Below, one piece after another: positions 28,295-35,346 of a stretch of DNA of 35,477 nucleotides. A program made the position numbers and the translations under genes. The DNA is taken from NCBI GenBank assembly GCA_903885165.1, contig CAISHO010000085.1:1-35477 (forward strand), given 5' to 3'. The number at the start of each line of letters is the position of its first letter. Within the stretch, counting starts at the first letter, position 1. Source of the DNA: an uncultured Nitrosomonadales bacterium. Lineage in GTDB: Bacteria; Pseudomonadota; Gammaproteobacteria; Burkholderiales; Gallionellaceae. The notes under the pieces are model-generated. The model saw only the letters and a list, made by a program, of their open reading frames with translations. It was not told the origin of the DNA and did not search any database.

Positions 28295-28815
28295 TGAATA
28301 CCTACACGCGCACCGCAAAAGCGTTGCACTGGCTGATCGCGCTGATGATCTTCGCTGTGTTTCCGCTGGGACTGTATATGCACGATCTGAAACTCTCGCC
28401 CGTCAAGTTGCAGCTCTACAGCTATCACAAGTGGGCTGGAATGACGGTATTACTGCTGGTGATCGTCCGCCTGCTGTGGCGCATCACGCACAGACCACCC
28501 GCACTGTCGCTGCCACGCTTGCAACAAATTGCCAGCAACGCGGTGCACCATCTGCTGTATGTGCTGATGTTCGCCATCCCGCTCTCCGGCTGGTTGATGA
28601 GTTCGGCCAAGGGATTTCAGACCGTGTTGTTCGGCATCTTGCCGCTGCCGGATCTGCTCGCCAAAGACAAGGTTTTAGGGCACACGCTGGAAAATGTGCA
28701 CCAGAGCCTGAATTACTTATTGTTGTTGCTGGTGGCCGTTCACATCGCGGCGGCACTCAAGCACCATTTTATCGACCGGGATCAAGTCTTAACCAGAATG
28801 TTACCAAAATCATGA
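28294..28815 (+). CDS. Cytochrome b561
   Basis: 173 residues with four predicted transmembrane helices (LHWLIALMIFAVFPLGLYM, MTVLLLVIVRLLW, LLYVLMFAIPLSGWLM, YLLLLLVAVHIAAAL). Candidate heme b ligands are His12, His45, His136 and His150. Belongs to the CybB/YceJ family, inner-membrane proteins that oxidise or reduce ubiquinol, or reduce superoxide to and from quinone (known for CybB). It overlaps pirin by 1 nt and YceI-1 by 4 nt, matching the yceJ-yceI arrangement of other bacteria. Confidence 0.93.
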   Translation: MNTYTRTAKALHWLIALMIFAVFPLGLYMHDLKLSPVKLQLYSYHKWAGMTVLLLVIVRLLWRITHRPPALSLPRLQQIASNAVHHLLYVLMFAIPLSGWLMSSAKGFQTVLFGILPLPDLLAKDKVLGHTLENVHQSLNYLLLLLVAVHIAAALKHHFIDRDQVLTRMLPKS

Positions 28816-29378
28816 ATAAACATATAATTACATCACTACTGCTGCTCGCCGCCGGCTCAGTTCAGGCGGTCGAATACAATCAGTTGCAAGCCGCTCAAAG
28901 CGCGCTGACCTTCGGCTACAAGCAGATGGGTGTGCCGCTAACTGGAAAATTTAACAAGTTTTCGGCGCAAGTGTCTTTCGATCCGGCCAAACTGGCCAAA
29001 GCACAGGCGCACATCGACGTGGTGCTTGCCAGCATAGACACGGGTTCGACCGATGCCGATGAGGAAGTCGCAGGGCGCCAGTGGTTCAACGCCAAGACTT
29101 ATCCGCTGGCAACCTTTACCTCCTCCGGCGTCACCGCGTTGGGCGGCAACCGTTATCAGGCCACCGGCAAACTCTCCATCAAGGGACGCACCATGGATGT
29201 CACCGCCCCCGTCACCTTCCAGAGCGAAGGCAATCGCGGGGTATTTGACGGCACCTTTAACATCAAGCGCTTAGCCTATGCCATCGGCGAGGGCGAATGG
29301 ACCGATGTGAGCACCGTCGCCGATGAAATCCAGATTAAGTTTCACCTCGTCGTTTTAGCAGCACCTGTAAAGAAATAA
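28812..29378 (+). CDS. YceI family periplasmic protein 1
   Basis: 188 residues. A Sec signal peptide (MNKHIITSLLLLAAGSVQA) is followed by a YceI lipocalin-like barrel, with SALTFGYKQMGVPLTGKFNK, the KTYPLATFTS strand and LSIKGRTMDV. YceI proteins bind polyisoprenoids or amphiphiles in the periplasm. ATG overlaps the b561 stop codon (ATGA). It is 28 bp before the second YceI gene. The C-terminal part (YAIGEGEWTDVSTVADEIQI) matches this subgroup. Confidence 0.92.
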   Translation: MNKHIITSLLLLAAGSVQAVEYNQLQAAQSALTFGYKQMGVPLTGKFNKFSAQVSFDPAKLAKAQAHIDVVLASIDTGSTDADEEVAGRQWFNAKTYPLATFTSSGVTALGGNRYQATGKLSIKGRTMDVTAPVTFQSEGNRGVFDGTFNIKRLAYAIGEGEWTDVSTVADEIQIKFHLVVLAAPVKK

Positions 29379-29406
29379 CCCTCCCACCACCACAAAAGGA
29401 AATATC

Positions 29407-29973
29407 ATGAATAAAATCATTGCATTAGCTATCGCGACCTCCTTCTCTGCTGCCGCTTTCGCCGCACCGGAAACTTATGTGCTGGAACAGAACCACACCA
29501 AGCCGCGCTTCGAATACAGCCACATGGGCTATTCAACCCAGTTGAGCCGTTTTGATACCGCCAAAGGCACCGTCACCATCGACCGCGCCGCCAAGACGGG
29601 CTCTGTTGATGTCACCATCGATGCCACCTCGGTCAATACCGGTTCTGACATGTTCAACGGACATATTCAGGGCGAAGACTTCTTCGATACCGCCAAATTC
29701 CCGACCATCACTTACAAATCCGACAAGTTCAAATTTGAAGGCGACAAGTTAGTTGGCATTGAAGGTAATCTGACTATCAAGGGCGTAACTAAACCTGTCA
29801 CCCTGACGGTCACTTCTTTCATGTGTATGCCTCACCCGATGATGAAAAAGGAAGCATGCGGCGCCAATGCAACGGCTAAAATCAAGCGCTCCGAGTTCAA
29901 CATGGGCAAATATGCACCACTGGTTGGCGATGAAGTCACCCTGACTATCCCGGTCGAATCGATCAAGCAATAA
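29407..29973 (+). CDS. YceI family periplasmic protein 2
   Basis: 188 residues with a signal peptide MNKIIALAIATSFSAAAFA and a YceI domain: YVLEQNHTKPRFEYSHMGY, DMFNGHIQGEDFFDTAKFPT, NLTIKGVTKPVTL and FNMGKYAPLVGDEVTL. It is more canonical than YceI-1 and the two are clearly diverged paralogues. The Shine-Dalgarno AAAGGA lies seven bases before ATG. Closes the operon with a strong terminator. Confidence 0.94.
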   Translation: MNKIIALAIATSFSAAAFAAPETYVLEQNHTKPRFEYSHMGYSTQLSRFDTAKGTVTIDRAAKTGSVDVTIDATSVNTGSDMFNGHIQGEDFFDTAKFPTITYKSDKFKFEGDKLVGIEGNLTIKGVTKPVTLTVTSFMCMPHPMMKKEACGANATAKIKRSEFNMGKYAPLVGDEVTLTIPVESIKQ

Positions 29974-29977
29974 ACAC

Positions 29978-30002
29978 AAGGGGGCGTTCAGCGCCCCTTT
30001 TT
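29978..30002 (+). terminator. Intrinsic terminator after YceI operon
   Basis: GGGGCG (29981-29986) pairs with CGCCCC (29992-29997), extended by A-T/G-T pairs, followed by five T. The final T's adjoin the next gene's Shine-Dalgarno. Confidence 0.8.
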
Positions 30003-30015
30003 AATGGAGCATCCT

Positions 30016-31083
30016 ATGACTAATACCCTGTTTACCCCTGCCACCTTAGGCAAACTAGCCCTTGCCAATCGCGTTGTGATGGCACCGATGACGCGCTGCC
30101 GCGCCATTGACAATGTGCCAAACGCACTAATGGAAGAATATTACCGTTTACGTGCCGGTTGCGGACTGATCATCGCCGAAGGAACCGCGCCTTCTCCGAA
30201 CGGCTTAGGCTATGCACGCCAACCTGGCCTGTTCAGCAGCGAACAGATTGCGGGCTGGCAACACGTAAACGCTGGCGTACATCAGGCCGGCGGAAAGATA
30301 TTTGTGCAGATAATGCACGACGGACGCGTCAGTCATCCTGCCAACATGCAAGCGGCCGCACGCATCATCGCGCCTTCTGCACTCGCAGCGCCCGGTGAGA
30401 TGTGGACAGACAGTAGCGGCATGCAGCCCTACCCGGTTCCTGCCGAAATGACGGAAGCCGATATCCATCAGGCCATCGCCGAATTTGCACAGGCGGCCAA
30501 AAATGCCATCGAAGCTGGTTTCGACGGAATTGAACTGCATGCGGCGAACGGATATCTGATCGATCAGTTCCTCAACACGGCATCAAATCAACGTACCGAC
30601 GCCTGGGGCGGCAGCGTTGAGAATCGCATCCGCTTTGTAGTGGAAATCGCCAAAGCGACTGCCGCAGCGATCGGTGCTGAACACATCGGGATGCGCATCT
30701 CCCCTTACGGCGTATTCAACGGCATGGCAGCGGATGCCGACATGGATGCACTGTATGAAGCGCTGATTGCCCAATTGAATAACATCGGCTTGGTGTACAT
30801 TCACATCGTCGATCACAGTGCGATGGGTGCACCGGAAGTCAGCCCGACCCTCAAGGCGAAAATCCGCGCGGAGTTTAAGGGAAGCTACATCCTGTCCGGT
30901 GGTTACGAGACCGCACGCGCGAATGCCGATCTTGAAGCTGATCGCGGCGATCTAGTCGCCTTCGGTCGTCCGTTCATCTCCAATCCTGATCTGGTGGAAA
31001 AATTGAAAAATGGTACGGCGCTGACCGAACCTGACTTCAATACTTTCTACACACCCGGCGAAAAAGGCTACACCGACTATTAA
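30016..31083 (+). CDS. Alkene reductase, classical old yellow enzyme (NemA/XenB-like)
   Basis: 355 residues. ATG 30016 was chosen because GGAG lies six bases upstream; an ATG at 30004 sits at that Shine-Dalgarno. The classical OYE signature is MAPMTRCRA with Thr26 in place of the Cys of the YqjM class. FMN and substrate residues are in IFVQIMHDGRVSHPA and ELHAANGYLIDQFLN (His/Asn pair). RTDAWGGS and LVAFGRPFISNPD complete the barrel. Such enzymes reduce N-ethylmaleimide, nitrate esters and unsaturated carbonyls with NADPH. It lies behind a terminator after the pirin-b561-YceI operon, but may share its electrophile-stress theme (inference). Confidence 0.93.
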   Translation: MTNTLFTPATLGKLALANRVVMAPMTRCRAIDNVPNALMEEYYRLRAGCGLIIAEGTAPSPNGLGYARQPGLFSSEQIAGWQHVNAGVHQAGGKIFVQIMHDGRVSHPANMQAAARIIAPSALAAPGEMWTDSSGMQPYPVPAEMTEADIHQAIAEFAQAAKNAIEAGFDGIELHAANGYLIDQFLNTASNQRTDAWGGSVENRIRFVVEIAKATAAAIGAEHIGMRISPYGVFNGMAADADMDALYEALIAQLNNIGLVYIHIVDHSAMGAPEVSPTLKAKIRAEFKGSYILSGGYETARANADLEADRGDLVAFGRPFISNPDLVEKLKNGTALTEPDFNTFYTPGEKGYTDY

Positions 31084-31131
31084 TGCAAATTATTGACTAA
31101 TAATTAAAAGTTACAAACAAAGCAACAACTA

Positions 31132-31167
31132 CTGCCGGATTAGCGGATTTATCCGAAAATCCGGCAG
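31132..31167. repeat. Long hairpin sharing the mdh terminator stem
   Basis: CTGCCGGATT 31132-31141 pairs perfectly with AATCCGGCAG 31158-31167, with an inner CGGAT/ATCCG stem. The outer stem repeats the CTGCCGGAT of the mdh terminator. No T-run follows, so it may be a dispersed hairpin element or a weak terminator of the OYE gene. Confidence 0.6.
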
Positions 31168-31289
31168 CCAACACTGAACACATAAAAAAATTTAATTATT
31201 TTATGCGCTTTTTCTGCCAACCACCCCCGTGTATTCCCCTTATCTCGTATATTAGCTCCTTGCTGTTACCTGGTATCGAACATCAATAA

Positions 31290-31478
31290 AACATAGCCAA
31301 CGCACTTACTCGATCCAGCCTGATCCAGACACTTTGCGACATTAATTCTCTGCCCTCCATGCCGCTCGTCGCGCAGAAATTGCTGGCGCTGTAACTCAAT
31401 ACGGACAATACTGAAATCATCATTGAAAAGATTTCCGAGTTAGCCGAACAAGCCCGACAACTGTCCGGCACTATATAG
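31290..31478 (+). pseudogene. Possible HDOD-domain gene remnant
   Basis: Within the 480-bp gap before dacC, one frame reads IANALTRSSLIQTLCDINS then LPSMPLVAQKLLAL, stop (TAA 31392), LNTDNTEIIIEKI, ending at TAG 31476. The LPSxPxVAQKLLAL-x-LNTD pattern resembles the start of HDOD signalling proteins. There is no start codon with Shine-Dalgarno, an internal stop, and no remainder of the domain. I suggest a truncated decayed copy; the rest of the gap holds nothing I can name. Confidence 0.33.
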
Positions 31479-31531
31479 TTCCCGCTACGGAATGTGGATT
31501 TTCAATTCACATTCCCTGTTTCACAATCGAC

Positions 31532-31537
31532 TATAAT
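31532..31537 (+). promoter_or_regulatory. Probable -10 element of dacC promoter
   Basis: A consensus TATAAT lies 26 bp before the dacC ATG. The best -35 (TTCACA at 31506-31511) is 20 bp away, longer than optimal. Confidence 0.4.
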
Positions 31538-31563
31538 TACGCATCGTTCACTCTGAAGCAATT

Positions 31564-32715
31564 ATGAAAGTTATCCTGTTATTCCTGAGCCTGCTGTTCT
31601 TAGCAACGAGTCTTTGCGCCAACTCGCAGTCCCTGGAAACTCCCGTGCTGGCAGCCAAGACCTACCTGCTCTACGATTTTTCCAGCAATCAAGTTCTGCT
31701 TGAGAAAAACGGCAGAGCTCGTATTGAACCGGCCGCGCTGACCAAGTTGATGACCGCTTACATCGCATTTTCCGAAATCAAACGCGGCGCACTCACGCTC
31801 GATCGCAGCTTGACCGTACCGGCCGATGCCGTGCGCAACGCCAGCGGCGAATCGCGTATGCTGCTCAAACCGGGCCAAACAGTCACCGTGGACGAATTAC
31901 TGCACGGCCTGATTGTGCAATCCGGCAACGATGCTGCCAATACGCTCGCAAGCAATATCTCAGGCACTGAATCCGCCTTTGTCGTCGAAATGAACAGGGA
32001 AGCCGAGCGCTTGGGCATGAAAAACACCCACTTCGCGAATACGGTCGGCACACCCGATGCGCAGCATTACAGCAGCGCCTTCGACATGGCACTGTTAGCG
32101 GGTGCACTGATACGTGACTTTCCCGAGTACTACGCCCTGTTTGGCCTGCACGACTACACTTTCAACAACGTCACGCAAGCCAATCGCAACCGTCTATTGT
32201 GGCTGGATCCTTATGCCGACGGCCTGAAAACCGGACACACAGAAACGGCCGGATTCTGCCTGGTCGGTTCAGCAAAACGCGATAAACGCCGCTTAATTTC
32301 CGTGGTATTAGGTGCGGATTCCGACGGACAGCGTGCCTCTGAAAGCCAAAAGCTGCTCAACTACGGCTTCCAGAATTTCGACACCGTGCGCCTCTATCAG
32401 GGAGGCCAACCGGTCACTCAAGTCCGCGTCTGGAAAGGAACCCAGAGTCATCTTAATTTGGGCTTCAAACAGGACGTGTATCTGACCATCCCCAAGGGAA
32501 AACTGACGCAGCTCAACGCGGCCATCGAGACTCATCAACCTATCCTCGCACCGATTGCCGCCACACAGCAAATCGGCATACTCAGGCTGTCGCTGGCAGG
32601 AAAACCCTATGCGGAATTCCCCTTGCTAGCATTGGATAATATCGCCCTGGCCAACGTGTTTTCGCGCGGCTGGGACAGTCTGCGTTTGCTGATACAGAAA
32701 TACCTGCCCTGGTAA
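31564..32715 (+). CDS. dacC: D-alanyl-D-alanine carboxypeptidase (PBP5/6-like) with altered SxxK motif
   Basis: 383 residues with a signal peptide (VILLFLSLLFLATSLCA). The S11 peptidase fold is clear: SGN motif at Ser120-Gly121-Asn122 (IVQSGNDAAN), KTG at 222-224 (GLKTGHTETAGFC), a C-terminal PBP5 domain and an amphipathic tail (WDSLRLLIQKYLPW) for inner-membrane association. The active-site tetrad that should read SLTK reads ALTK: EPAALTKLMT with Ala58 and Lys61. The codon is GCG at 31735-31737, one base from TCG. If the sequence is right the acyl-enzyme serine is missing and the enzyme should be inactive. It heads an operon with the D-amino-acid aminotransferase. Confidence 0.88.
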   Translation: MKVILLFLSLLFLATSLCANSQSLETPVLAAKTYLLYDFSSNQVLLEKNGRARIEPAALTKLMTAYIAFSEIKRGALTLDRSLTVPADAVRNASGESRMLLKPGQTVTVDELLHGLIVQSGNDAANTLASNISGTESAFVVEMNREAERLGMKNTHFANTVGTPDAQHYSSAFDMALLAGALIRDFPEYYALFGLHDYTFNNVTQANRNRLLWLDPYADGLKTGHTETAGFCLVGSAKRDKRRLISVVLGADSDGQRASESQKLLNYGFQNFDTVRLYQGGQPVTQVRVWKGTQSHLNLGFKQDVYLTIPKGKLTQLNAAIETHQPILAPIAATQQIGILRLSLAGKPYAEFPLLALDNIALANVFSRGWDSLRLLIQKYLPW

Positions 32716-32721
32716 ACATCG

Positions 32722-33609
32722 ATGACAATTTATCTGAATGGCCAGTTTATGCCGGTCGAAGACGCCAAAATCTCCGTACTGGATCGCGGCTTTATCTTCG
32801 GCGATGGCGTGTATGAAGTCATTCCGGTCTACTCGCGCCGTGCATTCCGTCTGAACGAACACCTGCAGCGTTTACAGCATAGTCTGGACTGCATCCAACT
32901 GCCCAATCCGCACAGCGCTGAAGAATGGCGCGAGCTGATAGCAGAACTGATCGCAAAGAACGACGGCGAGGATCAATACCTGTATTTGCACATCACGCGC
33001 GGCATAGCGAAGCGGGACCATCCTTTCCCCAATCCACCGGTTGCCCCCACGGTTTTCCTCATGAGCAGCCTGCTGCCAACCCCGTCGGTTTCCTTGATTG
33101 AGAATGGCACCAGCGCGGTTACAGCCCAGGACAACCGCTGGCTGCGCTGCGACATCAAAGCCATTTCTTTGCTGCCCAACGTGCTGCTGCGCCAGATCGC
33201 CGTGAATGCGGATTGCGCGGAAACGATCCTGTTGCGAAGTGTAACGGTGCATCCGCCGTTCAACATCGAACAGGCTTTTCTGACCGAAGGGGCTGCCAGC
33301 AATATCTTTCTGGTCAAAAATGGGATACTGTTAGCTCCCCCTAAGAATCACCTGATGTTGCCCGGCATCACCTATGATGTGATTTTAGAAATCGCTGCTA
33401 GCTACGACATTCCCCATCAGATACGCGAGATTGCAGCTAGCGAACTCTTCGATGCCGACGAACTTCTGCTCAGTTCTAGCACTCGCGAAGTGCAGGCAAT
33501 CACACGTCTGGATGGAAAAACGGTGGGTTCAGGCCTGCCCGGGCCCATGTTTAAAAAAATTAATCAGCATTATCAAGAATTTAAACGAAATGTGATGCGA
33601 GCCCTATGA
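32722..33609 (+). CDS. D-amino-acid aminotransferase (class IV, PLP)
   Basis: 295 residues. Begins IYLNGQFMPVEDAKISVLDR and FGDGVYEVIPVYSRRAF, the hallmark of D-alanine aminotransferase-like class IV enzymes. The PLP lysine is Lys146 in RCDIKAISLLPNVL, and TEGAASNIF holds the cofactor glutamate (Glu189). Residues 173-185 (SVTVHPPFNIEQA) look like a 12-13-residue insertion where relatives have a two-residue turn. It would make D-Glu/D-Ala precursors for peptidoglycan. Start ATG is six bases after the dacC stop with a poor Shine-Dalgarno, so coupling is likely. Overlaps ybeD by 4 nt. Branched-chain or aminodeoxychorismate lyase relatives are less likely. Confidence 0.88.
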   Translation: MTIYLNGQFMPVEDAKISVLDRGFIFGDGVYEVIPVYSRRAFRLNEHLQRLQHSLDCIQLPNPHSAEEWRELIAELIAKNDGEDQYLYLHITRGIAKRDHPFPNPPVAPTVFLMSSLLPTPSVSLIENGTSAVTAQDNRWLRCDIKAISLLPNVLLRQIAVNADCAETILLRSVTVHPPFNIEQAFLTEGAASNIFLVKNGILLAPPKNHLMLPGITYDVILEIAASYDIPHQIREIAASELFDADELLLSSSTREVQAITRLDGKTVGSGLPGPMFKKINQHYQEFKRNVMRAL

Positions 33610-33893
33610 ATACCACCATGCCCGTAATACCCGAATCAGAAAGCTTCGTCGAATATCCTTCTGATTTTCCTTTGAAGATATTCGGTCTGCAGCACCCGGA
33701 ATTTGCCCAATCGGTACTGGATGTGGTGATGAAGCACGCGCCCGATTTCGTGCCGGCCGACATGGAAATGCGTGCCAGCAAAACCGCCAAATACATCAGC
33801 CTCACCTGCACGATACGCGCCACCTCCCGTAAACAACTCGACGCGGTGTATCAGGAGTTGGTCGATCACCCGCTTGTCAAGATGGTTTTGTGA
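33606..33893 (+). CDS. ybeD: YbeD family protein (DUF493)
   Basis: 95 residues, an ACT-like ferredoxin fold protein. Key segments are [47 protein letters not shown] and [14 protein letters not shown]. Usually encoded next to lipB, as here, and thought to influence lipoate metabolism, though the function is not known. ATG overlaps the preceding stop (ATGA). Its TGA stop lies at the first base pair of a heptamer-phased repeat. Confidence 0.93.
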   Translation: MNTTMPVIPESESFVEYPSDFPLKIFGLQHPEFAQSVLDVVMKHAPDFVPADMEMRASKTAKYISLTCTIRATSRKQLDAVYQELVDHPLVKMVL

Positions 33894-33990
33894 GGAACGA
33901 GGAATGAGGATCGAGGATCGAGCGGCACAGCACAATACACTAGTGAACGATGAACAATCGCGTCCTCAGTCCTCAGTCCTCAGTCCTGTC
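33892..33990. repeat. Heptamer-phased inverted-arm repeat at the lipB start
   Basis: The left arm is four heptamers in exact phase at 33892, 33899, 33906 and 33913 (GAGGAAC, GAGGAAT, GAGGATC, GAGGATC). A 43-nt centre follows. The right arm is three identical TCCTCAG units at 33963, 33970 and 33977 and a fourth, TCCTGTC, at 33984. This matches the element inside sdhE in plan and partly in sequence. Confidence 0.8.
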
Positions 33991-34641
33991 TTTCAGCCCC
34001 TCAATCCTGCCCTTCACACGCTGGGAATGGTGGATTATCAGCCGACTTGGGACGCGATGAAGCGCTTCACGCAAGAGCGTACCGAGCATACGCGGGATGA
34101 AATCTGGCTGGTGCAGCATCCGCCGACCTTTACCCAGGGGCTGGCAGGACTGCCTGAACATCTGTTGCAAAGCACCGACATTCCGGTGGTCAAGATCGAT
34201 CGCGGCGGCCAGATCACCTATCACGGCCCGGGGCAGATCGTCGCCTATTTGCTGCTCGACCTGCGCCGCTGGAAACTCAATGTGCGAGAACTGGTGACGC
34301 TGATGGAACAATCCGTGGTGGACTTGCTAGCCGAACACGGTGTAACCGCAAAGGCACGTGCCGATGCACCCGGCGTCTATGTCGACAACGCGAAAATTGC
34401 CTCCTTGGGACTTAAAATCAAACACGGCTGCTGCTACCATGGCTTAGCGCTCAACGTAGATATGAATCTCGCGCCATTCAGTTTAATCAATCCTTGCGGC
34501 TATGCCGGACTGCGCGTAACCCAATGCGTGGAACAAGGCATCACCACGGGAATAGGCGAACTTCAGGCCGAATTGGCACAAAACTTGATACACGGACTAC
34601 AGAAGCACTATCAAGGAAAGCTAACACATGAGCACTCCTGA
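33904..34641 (+). CDS. lipB: Octanoyltransferase LipB
   Basis: 245 residues from this start; E. coli LipB is 213. It moves octanoyl from ACP to lipoyl domains such as those of SucB. The catalytic Lys164 ([14 protein letters not shown]) and Cys198 ([12 protein letters not shown]) are present, as are [16 protein letters not shown] and the [15 protein letters not shown] motif. The conserved domain begins at [10 protein letters not shown] (about residue 40). All upstream in-frame codons lie in or between the arms of a heptamer repeat, and the first plausible start is the ATG within GAGGAAT, with GAGG-type Shine-Dalgarno from the neighbouring heptamers. A GTG at 33943 is an alternative. The 3' end overlaps the next gene by 14 nt. 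Confidence 0.9.
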   Translation: MRIEDRAAQHNTLVNDEQSRPQSSVLSPVFQPLNPALHTLGMVDYQPTWDAMKRFTQERTEHTRDEIWLVQHPPTFTQGLAGLPEHLLQSTDIPVVKIDRGGQITYHGPGQIVAYLLLDLRRWKLNVRELVTLMEQSVVDLLAEHGVTAKARADAPGVYVDNAKIASLGLKIKHGCCYHGLALNVDMNLAPFSLINPCGYAGLRVTQCVEQGITTGIGELQAELAQNLIHGLQKHYQGKLTHEHS

Positions 34642-35158
34642 CGAAGACCGATCTATCGTCATCATCGCAGGGCCAAACGGCGCAGGAAAAACCACCTTTG
34701 CGCGCACTTTTTTACCCGTTGATGCAAACTGCCTCAACTTTGTAAATGCGGACTTAATCGCTGCCGGACTATCACCTTTCGCCCCTGAACTCGCCGCTTT
34801 TAAAGCTGGCAGAATCATGCTGCAAACGATCGCTGAACATGCGCGACGCGGTGATAGTTTCTCTATCGAAACCACGCTATCAGGATTAACTTACGCGCAA
34901 ATGATTCCGGTTTGGCAGTCCTCCGGTTATGCAGTAAAACTGATTTTCTTGTCTTTGCCCAATGCAGACATCGCCGTTCAACGAGTTGCGACACGCGTCG
35001 CTCAAGGCGGTCATAACATCCCGGAGACCACCATACGCAGACGTTTTACATCAGGCATCAATAACTTTTTCCGCTATAAGTTGCTGGTGAACAACTGGCA
35101 ACTGTATGATAATTCCGTCACTCCAACCGTTTTACTAGAAGAAGGAGGTCTGCCGTGA
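34628..35158 (+). CDS. Zeta-toxin-like P-loop kinase
   Basis: 176 residues, about the size of the minimal chromosomal zeta-like proteins (epsilon-zeta toxins are about 285). Walker A is [10 protein letters not shown] with Lys21. Asp42 ([10 protein letters not shown]), Glu81 (IETTLSG) and the arginines of [24 protein letters not shown] match the UDP-GlcNAc kinase catalytic set. Zeta toxins phosphorylate UDP-N-acetylglucosamine and block cell-wall synthesis; whether this one does is unproven. It starts inside the lipB 3' end (14-nt overlap) and ends in a 4-nt GTGA overlap with a 61-codon gene, so both belong to the lip operon. Confidence 0.85.
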   Translation: MSTPDEDRSIVIIAGPNGAGKTTFARTFLPVDANCLNFVNADLIAAGLSPFAPELAAFKAGRIMLQTIAEHARRGDSFSIETTLSGLTYAQMIPVWQSSGYAVKLIFLSLPNADIAVQRVATRVAQGGHNIPETTIRRRFTSGINNFFRYKLLVNNWQLYDNSVTPTVLLEEGGLP

Positions 35159-35340
35159 AAGCGCCCATTTCAAACTCCAATGACCCCGATTTGCGAAAAG
35201 TACCGGAAGCCTTGTTACGAGCGGCTGAAAACGCGCGGCTACTGGCCGAACAAACAGGCACTCCGTTTATCACTCGTTCAGTTGTCGAGGTCACCGAAAA
35301 CAAGCCAAGCGCACCGCCAACCTACACGACCCAACACTAA
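35155..35340 (+). CDS. Small protein, possible partner (antitoxin) of zeta-like gene
   Basis: 61 residues, starting with GTG in a GTGA overlap and GGAGG eight bases upstream. The middle (PEALLRAAENARLLAEQTGT) is an amphipathic helix and PFITRSVVEV a short strand; the tail is Pro/Thr-rich. I know similar small proteins with an (L)LRAA...A.ETGTP pattern that often sit beside zeta-like ATPases, but no function is established. Antitoxin is an inference from position and size. Six bases separate it from lipA. Confidence 0.7.
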   Translation: MKAPISNSNDPDLRKVPEALLRAAENARLLAEQTGTPFITRSVVEVTENKPSAPPTYTTQH

Positions 35341-35346
35341 AAACAC

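Noticed and set aside
28431-28811. N-terminal extension of the YceI-1 frame into the cytochrome b561 gene
   Set aside because: The extension overlaps b561 in another frame, and the ATG at 28812 gives a clean signal peptide.
31283-31471. Minus-strand 62-codon open frame before dacC
   Set aside because: No Shine-Dalgarno and no recognisable protein features; the plus-strand HDOD-like reading explains the region better.
33772-33903. Upstream start of the lipB frame inside ybeD
   Set aside because: The frame there is a shadow of the conserved DUF493 gene and lacks LipB similarity.
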